The notes under the pieces were generated by a model that was not told the origin of the DNA, searched no databases, and saw only the letters and a program-made list of their open reading frames with translations. Positions 1-4,514 of a stretch of 8,242 nucleotides of DNA are shown here, piece after piece (within the stretch, counting starts at the first letter, position 1; every line of letters starts with the position of its first letter). Position numbers and translations under genes: made by a program. Source of the stretch: Phycisphaerae bacterium (GTDB lineage Bacteria; Planctomycetota; Phycisphaerae; Sedimentisphaerales; SG8-4); contig JAUVYQ010000118.1 in assembly GCA_030603035.1 (NCBI GenBank), positions 1 to 8,242 on the forward strand. Direction: 5' to 3'.

Positions 1-552
<552 letters not shown>

Positions 553-580
553 ACCAATTACCAATCACCAGTTACCAATC
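553..580. repeat. Tandem heptanucleotide repeat, 4 units of ACCARTY
   Basis: Four consecutive 7-nt units read ACCAATT, ACCAATC, ACCAGTT, ACCAATC on the plus strand. They lie in the predicted 5' leader of eno, between its promoter and its ribosome binding site. Degenerate tandem heptamers of this kind resemble the short tandemly repeated repetitive (STRR) sequences described in cyanobacteria, but no relationship is shown. It is the first of four heptamer loci in this window. Confidence 0.75.
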
Positions 581-590
581 CGTCTGTGAG

Positions 591-619
591 AGATTACCGA
601 CTTTTGCCAATGACGTCAA
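591..619 (-). promoter_or_regulatory. Candidate sigma-70 promoter for eno
   Basis: On the minus strand TTGACG (614-619) is followed after exactly 17 nt by TAATCT (591-596), close to the TTGACA / TATAAT consensus. Transcription would start near 584, giving a leader of about 59 nt that contains the heptamer repeat, a small hairpin and the ribosome binding site of eno. A REP-like palindrome abuts the -35 box. Prediction from sequence only. Confidence 0.5.
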
Positions 620-620
620 C

Positions 621-656
621 CCCGTTAGAGACTTTTTCCATCGGGTCTCTAACGGG
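621..656. repeat. REP-like palindrome with CCCGTTAGAGAC arms
   Basis: Perfect 12-bp inverted repeat: CCCGTTAGAGAC (621-632) and GTCTCTAACGGG (645-656), separated by 12 nt. It lies in the intergenic region just upstream of the predicted eno -35 box. The CCCGTTAGA core recurs at 4443-4451 and, inverted, at 4499-4507, so this is a dispersed extragenic palindrome and not a unique operator. It lacks a following T-tract, so it is not a good terminator. Confidence 0.7.
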
Positions 657-876
657 ATCAAGACTTGATTGCAGAAGTTGCTGGGGCAATAGAGCTTGGT
701 TACCGCAATGTAAAATATTGAGGCCGGTTCGACTAAGCTAACCTTTTTTGCCGAATTTTACAGAAATTTTACAAAAACTTTGTAACTTTTCGGACTCTTA
801 TGCGTCTATAAGTATAGCAGCAGTAATCTCGTGCTACGCCACATGGCTTTTAAAATTGCATCATCACCCTCCTCCG
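657..876. other. Intergenic stretch between eno and psd without a recognisable gene
   Basis: No reading frame here resembles a protein. The stretch holds AT-rich DNA with several TTTTAC / GTAAAA runs (758-787) and possible -10-like boxes (TATAAG, TATAGC at about 816-827). A C-rich tract (TCACCCTCCTCC, about 864-875) sits just before the terminator at 877-909. A GGTTCGA string near 726 looks like a tRNA T-loop but has no matching stem. It may encode a short plus-strand RNA ending at that terminator. Confidence 0.4.
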
Positions 877-909
877 AAAGGCCGATACCCACTGGGTCGG
901 CCTTTTTTT
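877..909 (+). terminator. Strong intrinsic terminator on the plus strand, upstream of psd
   Basis: AAAGGCCGA (877-885) pairs perfectly with TCGGCCTTT (897-905). The loop can itself pair CCC with GGG, and the 3' side runs into seven T (903-909). This is a textbook Rho-independent terminator on the plus strand; the other strand has no T-tract. There is no protein gene before it in this orientation, as eno runs the other way. It therefore ends either a small RNA or a psd leader transcript (attenuation). Confidence 0.75.
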
Positions 910-910
910 C

Positions 911-959
911 AGACAGGATTTTCAGGATTTTATCCTGTTTTATCTTGTTAATCCCGTCT
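911..959. repeat. Dispersed CAGGATTTT / ATCCTG imperfect palindrome
   Basis: Two tandem CAGGATTTT units (914-931) are followed by near-complementary ATCCTGTTTT, ATCTTGTTA and ATCCCGTCT, so the outer 18-nt arms (911-928 and 942-959) match at about 14 of 18 positions as an inverted repeat. The approximately 9-nt periodicity and the CAGGAT/ATCCTG wording match a class of intergenic repeat I recall from many environmental bacterial genomes. It ends 13 nt before the psd start codon. Confidence 0.6.
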
Positions 960-972
960 AAAATGATGGCCT

Positions 973-1725
973 ATGCGGATTCCGTTGACGAAATACGGTT
1001 GGCCGCAGGTAGTTATCTTTCCTGCGGTAGTGCTTGCCGCTATGGTTGTTTGGCTGCTGACAGGAAAAGTCTTTTTGCCGCTCTGGGCTATTGTTTCGAT
1101 AGAAACGCTTTTGGCCATCGTTATGATATGGGGTTTGGCGTTTTTCCGCGACCCTTACCGTTCCTGTCCTTCGGATAAAAACCTCCTATTAGCACCGGCT
1201 GACGGCAAAATCACCGATATTGAAACGGTGGAAAATGATTATATCGGCGGAACTGCAATTAGAATCGGAATATTTTTGAGTATTTTCAATGTCCATATTA
1301 ATCGGGCTCCCTGTAATGTAAAAGTCGAGAAGATTACCTACAAGCAAGGCAAGTACAAAAACGCCAAAAATCCGCAGGCCGGGCGAGTCAATGAGTCCAA
1401 TGACTTGGGCTTAGTCAGAACCGACAGCCCCAGAGAAAGGCTGATTGTCCGGCAAATCAGTGGAGCGATTGCCCGGCGAATAGTCTGTGAAACCAGCCAG
1501 GGACAAAAATTAACTGGCGGTGAGAAATTCGGCATGATAAAATTCGGCTCCAGGACAGAACTGTATCTGCCCGCCCGTGAAAATGCCAAGTGCCTGGTCC
1601 AAATAGGTGACAAAGTAAAAGCTGGACTGACACCTCTTGTAAAATACTCGATGCTCGATACTGGATGCTCGTTGCTCGAACGGGAATCGAGAATCGGGAA
1701 TCGAGAATCGAGGTACGAGATATGA
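973..1725 (+). CDS. psd: Phosphatidylserine decarboxylase proenzyme (short, Psd-A type)
   Basis: Converts phosphatidylserine to phosphatidylethanolamine at the membrane. The proenzyme cuts itself to create a pyruvoyl prosthetic group. Two hydrophobic segments (about 12-30 and 36-57) anchor the N-terminus. Asp77 in APADGKI and His108 in FNVHINR are the family's catalytic Asp and His. GGEKFGMIKFGSRTELYLP (182-200) holds the Gly192-Ser193 self-cleavage site. The ATG is the first possible start after an in-frame stop at 964-966; no convincing Shine-Dalgarno is visible. The catalytic core ends near VKY (225). The last 25 residues, ending RESRIGNRESRYEI, are encoded entirely by a tandem 7-nt repeat and look like an acquired tail. 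The stop overlaps the pssA start (ATGA), as expected for the next enzyme in the same pathway. Confidence 0.95.
   Translation: MRIPLTKYGWPQVVIFPAVVLAAMVVWLLTGKVFLPLWAIVSIETLLAIVMIWGLAFFRDPYRSCPSDKNLLLAPADGKITDIETVENDYIGGTAIRIGIFLSIFNVHINRAPCNVKVEKITYKQGKYKNAKNPQAGRVNESNDLGLVRTDSPRERLIVRQISGAIARRIVCETSQGQKLTGGEKFGMIKFGSRTELYLPARENAKCLVQIGDKVKAGLTPLVKYSMLDTGCSLLERESRIGNRESRYEI
1644..1719. repeat. Double tandem heptamer array inside the 3' end of psd
   Basis: Five units of ATRCTCG type (1644-1678: ATACTCG, ATGCTCG, ATACTGG, ATGCTCG, TTGCTCG) are followed, after a GAACGGG linker, by five units of AATCGAG type (1685-1719: AATCGAG, AATCGGG, AATCGAG, AATCGAG, GTACGAG). The second block is close to the reverse complement of the first, so the pair can form a long imperfect hairpin. 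It encodes the Psd tail and ends 2 nt before the pssA ATG. The flanking genes are otherwise normal. Confidence 0.85.
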
Positions 1726-2645
1726 CCAGATTAAAAACCGAAGCTGCCAAAGACAGCCTGCTGCGGCGGGTGCGAAAGCAAAGGTTAAAGTACATCACGG
1801 TCCTGCCGTCACTGATAACAATTCTGAACGGCGTATGCGGTTTTGCCGCCATCGCTTTTGCCAGCAAAGACGCAGCCCTTACCGTCGGGCAGTTTTCCCC
1901 TCTTGCTATGGCCGGTTATATGATCCTGCTGGCAATGATTGCCGATATGCTCGACGGCCGAGTGGCACGAATGAGCCAGAGCACCTCCAGCTTCGGCGGC
2001 CAGCTCGACAGCCTCTGCGATATAATCAGCTTCGGAGTAGCGCCGGCATTCTTAATGCTCAAAGTTCTGGAATACAAATTAGCCGGCTTTGCCGGGCTCA
2101 ACGTCGCTTTTGCAAATTTCCCCCAGAGATTCATCTGGTTGGCAGCGGCTGCATATATAAGCTGTGCGGCCATTCGATTAGCCAGGTTCAATGTGGAAAA
2201 CGAAGAGGACGAGTCCGCTCATATGAGCTTTATAGGCCTGCCAACTCCCGCTGCCGCTGGGGTGATAGTTAGCATTGTAATATTCCATCAGGAAATAATA
2301 CTACCAGAGCTGTCGGTCAGAAACACACCAGCGTATCTTAGCTTCTGTGAAGACGCTATTATTTATGCTCTGCCGTTTTTGGTTCTGGGGGTGGCGGTGT
2401 TGATGGTTAGCAGAATCCGATATCCACATATCCTAAATCAGTACATAAAGGGCAAAAAACCTTTCGCACATCTTATCAGGGTGCTGTTGTTCCTCGCCCT
2501 GTGTATCTGGAGCAGACAGGCAGCTTTGGTATTGATCTTCTGCGGTTTTGCGGCAAGCGGCTTCGCCAAATGGTTCTATTACAAAGTAATCCGCAAGAGG
2601 ACCCCCATTGTGCAATACCTCGCAAAATGGGAACCTGAAAAATAA
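1722..2645 (+). CDS. pssA: CDP-diacylglycerol--serine O-phosphatidyltransferase
   Basis: Integral membrane enzyme that transfers CDP-diacylglycerol onto serine to give phosphatidylserine, the substrate of the Psd encoded just upstream. The CDP-alcohol phosphotransferase signature is complete: Asp75, Asp78-Gly79, Ala82-Arg83, Gly92, Asp96 and Asp100 (DGRVAR, then GGQLDSLCD). The N-terminal 24 residues are basic, then several hydrophobic segments follow (about 26-47, 61-77, 101-120, 133-152, 170-190, 215-235, and two near 250-285). I chose the ATG at 1722 (307 residues), which overlaps the psd stop by 4 bp and allows translational coupling. The frame is open upstream to an ATG at 1665, but that extension reads only heptamer repeat (IENRESRIEVRD) and is unlikely to be used. 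The gene order psd-pssA is common in bacteria. Confidence 0.95.
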   Translation: MTRLKTEAAKDSLLRRVRKQRLKYITVLPSLITILNGVCGFAAIAFASKDAALTVGQFSPLAMAGYMILLAMIADMLDGRVARMSQSTSSFGGQLDSLCDIISFGVAPAFLMLKVLEYKLAGFAGLNVAFANFPQRFIWLAAAAYISCAAIRLARFNVENEEDESAHMSFIGLPTPAAAGVIVSIVIFHQEIILPELSVRNTPAYLSFCEDAIIYALPFLVLGVAVLMVSRIRYPHILNQYIKGKKPFAHLIRVLLFLALCIWSRQAALVLIFCGFAASGFAKWFYYKVIRKRTPIVQYLAKWEPEK

Positions 2646-2694
2646 TCTCGACCCGCCAACGCGGCAGCCGGCACGGAAAAATATTTAAGTTACT

Positions 2695-2715
2695 GGATAG
2701 CGGTTAGAAGATAGG
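2695..2715. repeat. Short degenerate heptamer repeat between convergent genes
   Basis: Three degenerate 7-nt units GGATAGC, GGTTAGA, AGATAGG lie in the 80-nt gap between the convergent ends of pssA and the PilZ gene. The match is weaker than at the other heptamer loci. I see no convincing bidirectional terminator in this gap, only a 4-bp CCGC/GCGG hairpin near 2654-2665. Confidence 0.4.
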
Positions 2716-2725
2716 AAAGGAAAAA

Positions 2726-3736
2726 CTATACACTACACCTTATTGGCTGCATATCCTGCTGTGTGGCGCTGGATTGGTTTATCTGATAATACCGCTCCAC
2801 AACATTGCACAGCCGCTGCAGAACCTGGCGGCCCTCCACGCTTGCTTCCAAACCGACAATCTGCAGGCCGAGGCAGATACTTTTGCCGTCTGCCGTCGGC
2901 AAGATGCTTCTAATCTGGGCATCGAACATCAACGGCGTTTCATAAGGCATAGGTGTAAACCTGAGCCCAATAAACTGTCCTTTCTTGAAGTCCGGAGCCT
3001 CCATCTCGCGATTTTTGGCAAATTGGGAACCCTCCGGTCTTTGCGCAACGGACACCAAACCCGATACAGCGCGCGCCGAGACCCTGCCATCAACTACAAT
3101 CTGTGCACCGCCGGCGGAAATATCAACAAGCTTGCCCTGCCAATAATTGCGTATCTCGTCTTTCGTATCTCGTATCTCGTTTTTCGACCCACGATTCCAG
3201 CGGCGATGCCACAGCAGGACATTTACTTTCAGCGACTTCGGAACGTCAACACGGAAATAGCTTCTTCTCTGGACTATCTCAACCCTGTCCGGCACCGCAA
3301 GTACTATCGTTCCGCCGGTCGTTGGATCTGGTGACGGCTCAAGACCTACCACGGTCGTGTCAAAAACAAACTTGCCGTATCCATACTTGAGCGATATGCC
3401 GACCGGCTGATTAACCTGTATATTCACCGGCTGTGGTTTTGGGGATTCCATTTTACGACCTTGTTGCAAAACGGGGTCCCTTCCCCCGGCGCCGGTACCC
3501 GCGTTCGGGTTCCCATCTTGCGACGTACTGCAGGAGGCCCTCTCAAAACCCGTATGTCGGCTTTGTGGCCACACCTCAACGCTTAGTCTATTGGCTCCAA
3601 GATTGGTCAGCAGCACTTTCGCAACACGCCATTTACCCTTGGACAAATAGGACATAATGGCAGGTACTCTTTTTTCAATCACAGCTTGCAGAATTTCCCT
3701 CGGTTCGGCTCCACGCAGCATTACTACTTCATTCAT
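2726..3736 (-). CDS. PilZ-domain protein, probable c-di-GMP receptor (YcgR-like layout)
   Basis: PilZ domains bind cyclic di-GMP and pass the signal to motility, exopolysaccharide or other targets. In this 336-residue protein an N-terminal region (about 1-56) leads into a hydrophilic insert, then a beta-rich part (about 100-155). A PilZ domain follows with the ligand motifs RSYFR (158-162, the RxxxR motif, preceded by QR) and DISAGG (205-210, the DxSxxG motif). Both c-di-GMP motifs are intact. Two segments look inserted: residues about 57-98, rich in Ser, Gly, Asn, Gln and Pro, and residues about 181-198 (NRGSKNEIRDTKDEIRNY), encoded by repeat DNA between the two binding motifs. The start ATG at 3736 has GGGG 6 nt upstream; Met6 is an alternative. 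Its target is unknown; convergent pssA gives no clue. Confidence 0.85.
   Translation of the reverse strand: MNEVVMLRGAEPREILQAVIEKRVPAIMSYLSKGKWRVAKVLLTNLGANRLSVEVWPQSRHTGFERASCSTSQDGNPNAGTGAGGRDPVLQQGRKMESPKPQPVNIQVNQPVGISLKYGYGKFVFDTTVVGLEPSPDPTTGGTIVLAVPDRVEIVQRRSYFRVDVPKSLKVNVLLWHRRWNRGSKNEIRDTKDEIRNYWQGKLVDISAGGAQIVVDGRVSARAVSGLVSVAQRPEGSQFAKNREMEAPDFKKGQFIGLRFTPMPYETPLMFDAQIRSILPTADGKSICLGLQIVGLEASVEGRQVLQRLCNVVERYYQINQSSATQQDMQPIRCSV
3150..3184. repeat. Tandem heptamer array inside the PilZ coding sequence
   Basis: Five 7-nt units on the plus strand: CGTATCT, CGTCTTT, CGTATCT, CGTATCT, CGTTTTT. Read on the coding (minus) strand the unit is AGATACG and gives the peptide period EIRDTKD-EIRNYWQ, seven residues per three units. 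The unit resembles the last units of the psd array (TACGAGATA at 1714-1722). It falls between the RxxxR and DxSxxG motifs, where PilZ domains usually have a short turn. Confidence 0.8.
3442..3480 (+). repeat. Copy A of a dispersed ATTTT-n-GCAAAACGGGG repeat, within the PilZ gene
   Basis: GGGATTCCATTTT (3442-3454) and, 11 nt later, GCAAAACGGGGTCCC (3466-3480). The same order of motifs recurs at 4284-4327 on this strand and, inverted, in the PilZ leader (3800-3844). This copy encodes residues about 86-99 of the PilZ protein (RDPVLQQGRKMESP), part of its hydrophilic insert. A further partial match, GGGTTCCCATCTTG, follows at 3507-3520. Alignment was done by eye. Confidence 0.5.
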
Positions 3737-3753
3737 ATCAACCCCATAAGGAT

Positions 3754-3867
3754 ATGCCTGAAAATTCTCGTTTTGTGTTCAATCAGGGCCTTTTTTAGGG
3801 GGCCCTTATTATTTTGCGACCTCTGCCAAAATGGGAATCCTTAGAATCCCAGGGACCATTCAGGCAT
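3754..3867 (-). promoter_or_regulatory. Structured 5' leader of the PilZ gene, candidate regulatory RNA
   Basis: On the minus strand a 9-bp perfect closing stem (ATGCCTGAA, 3867-3859, with TTCAGGCAT, 3762-3754) encloses three successive hairpins. They are TGGGA/TCCCA at 3851-3832, ATTTTG/CAAAAT at 3832-3811 and AGGGCC/GGCCCT at 3806-3785. The element begins about 10 nt after the predicted transcription start and ends 8 nt before the GGGG of the ribosome binding site. I do not recognise a known riboswitch; neither c-di-GMP-I nor c-di-GMP-II consensus motifs are visible. The region also contains a repeat copy, so some of the pairing may come from repeat symmetry. Confidence 0.4.
3800..3844 (-). 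repeat. Copy C (inverted) of the dispersed repeat, in the PilZ leader
   Basis: Read on the minus strand: CTAAGGATTCCCATTTTG (from 3844), then AGGTCGCAAAAT and, after AATA, AGGGCCCC. This shares GGATTCC-ATTTT with the copy at 3442 and ATTTTG plus GTCGCAAAA plus GGGCCC with the copy at 4284-4327. It provides two of the leader hairpins. Confidence 0.45.
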
Positions 3868-3883
3868 CTACTTCCTTCTTAAA

Positions 3884-3911
3884 TATATACAAATAATTCG
3901 GCAGTAAACAA
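3884..3911 (-). promoter_or_regulatory. Candidate promoter of the PilZ gene
   Basis: On the minus strand TTGTTT (3906-3911) and TATATA (3884-3889) are separated by 16 nt. Transcription would start near 3877 and give a leader of about 140 nt that contains the whole foldable element. The -35 box is weak, the -10 region good and AT-rich. Confidence 0.35.
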
Positions 3912-4052
3912 AATATGTTTTACATTAAATTTGGGCTCCCCTTCCCCGCAATTGCAGTTTTCTTGGGCAAAAATGCAAAATTTAATCGCAAAGAACCGAA
4001 AAACACAAGGTATAAAGCGCAAAACTCGCGAATGGAACCCCAAAGCCAACGT

Positions 4053-4086
4053 ATGGGATTTGGGAACCCAATTCCATAGTTTTTTT
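4053..4086 (+). terminator. Terminator-like hairpin in the noncoding region
   Basis: ATGGGATTTGG (4053-4063) pairs with CCAATTCCAT (4068-4077) around a GAAC tetraloop, with one G-T pair and one bulged T, and is followed by AG and seven T (4080-4086). It has the form of an intrinsic terminator on the plus strand. No gene precedes it on that strand, so it could end a small RNA or be incidental. Confidence 0.35.
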
Positions 4087-4283
4087 GCTTTTAGCCTTAA
4101 GTTTTTATTTTATTACTGCATATATGGACGAAACTTACGAAGCAAAAAAGACTACGGGCGATAAAATGGCCCTTTGGGCCTCCTTCCTGCCGCTGTGCTG
4201 ACCACCCGCTTTACAATTACTTGAGACTCCCTTTTATAGGACCCTCTGCAATATGTCAGGAACCACAAATGCAAAAAAAAGCG

Positions 4284-4327
4284 TTTAGGAGGGTTCACAT
4301 TTTGCAAAAAGTCGCAAAACGGGGCCC
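4284..4327 (+). repeat. Copy B of the dispersed ATTTTG-n-GCAAAACGGGGCCC repeat
   Basis: TTTAGGAGGGTTCAC leads into ATTTTGCAAAAA (4299-4310) and GTCGCAAAACGGGGCCC (4311-4327). TTTTGC/GCAAAA can pair as a 6-bp stem, and GGGG/CCCC (4321-4324 with 4331-4334) as a second. It ends 7 nt before the predicted promoter of the aldo/keto reductase. Confidence 0.5.
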
Positions 4328-4334
4328 GAACCCC

Positions 4335-4363
4335 TTGATAAACGCCTGGAATCGTAATATGCT
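4335..4363 (+). promoter_or_regulatory. Candidate sigma-70 promoter for the aldo/keto reductase-purB-pyrE group
   Basis: TTGATA (4335-4340) and TATGCT (4358-4363) are separated by exactly 17 nt. Transcription would start near 4370 and give a leader of about 145 nt that carries the tandem hairpins and the CCCCGTTAGA inverted repeats before the first gene. Confidence 0.45.
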
Positions 4364-4392
4364 ATTGTGCGAACAGGTTCCCGCCTGCAACT

Positions 4393-4421
4393 GCGTCTTG
4401 CGACGCGAGTCGCTACGGCTC
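4393..4421. repeat. Two adjacent GC-rich hairpins, REP-like
   Basis: GCGTC-TTGC-GACGC (4393-4406) is followed directly by GAGTCG-CTA-CGGCTC (4407-4421, one G-T pair). A weaker CCC/GGG hairpin lies just after (about 4423-4436). Back-to-back small stems like these are typical of REP-type extragenic palindromes. In the predicted transcript they would lie in the leader of the aldo/keto reductase. Confidence 0.5.
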
Positions 4422-4441
4422 GCCCGAATTTTTGGGAGCTT

Positions 4442-4508
4442 GCCCCGTTAGAAATTCCAACGGGGCAAATAAGAATATGATACAAAAAAGGAAGATTTCT
4501 AACGGGGC
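4442..4508. repeat. Nested CCCCGTTAGAAAT inverted repeats before the aldo/keto reductase
   Basis: GCCCCGTTAGAAAT (4442-4455) is perfectly complementary to ATTTCTAACGGGGC (4495-4508), 14 bp, and its first 8 bases also pair with the nearer AACGGGGC (4459-4466). The distal arm contains the GGGG that best fits a ribosome binding site, 7 nt before the ATG at 4515. The CCCGTTAGA core is shared with the palindrome at 621-656. Confidence 0.7.
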
Positions 4509-4514
4509 GAGATT

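Larger units (their letters stand above)
3868..4514. other. Long noncoding region rich in hairpins and repeats
   Basis: No frame on either strand gives a protein-like sequence; the longer open frames have odd composition and cross strong hairpins. The region holds the PilZ promoter (3884-3911), an imperfect palindrome followed by T7 (4053-4086), a 25-codon reading frame with no ribosome binding site (4124-4201), and a repeat copy (4284-4327). It ends with a likely promoter (4335-4363) and tandem palindromes reaching the aldo/keto reductase start (4393-4508). It may be a graveyard of mobile palindromic elements or hold unannotated small RNAs. Confidence 0.5.

Noticed and set aside
716..745. 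GGTTCGA string resembling a tRNA T-loop
   Set aside because: The flanking bases do not form the T stem (GGCCGG before, CTAAGC after), and no acceptor or anticodon arm can be placed around it.
1665..1721. Upstream start for pssA at 1665
   Set aside because: The extra 19 residues are pure heptamer repeat, and the ATG at 1722 gives the standard 4-bp overlap with psd and a normal N-terminus.
3785..3812. AGGGCC/GGCCCT hairpin followed by TTATTATTTT as a plus-strand terminator
   Set aside because: No plus-strand gene precedes it and the T-tract is interrupted. It fits better as part of the minus-strand PilZ leader, though it was not ruled out.
3931..4164. TTG-started open frame of 77 codons in the noncoding region
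   Set aside because: It runs through a strong hairpin and T-tract, lacks a ribosome binding site and has no recognisable motif.
4124..4201. Small frame of 25 codons (MDETYEAKKTTGDKMALWAS...)
   Set aside because: Composition is protein-like, but there is no ribosome binding site, no neighbour and no recognisable family. It is too short to support without conservation data.
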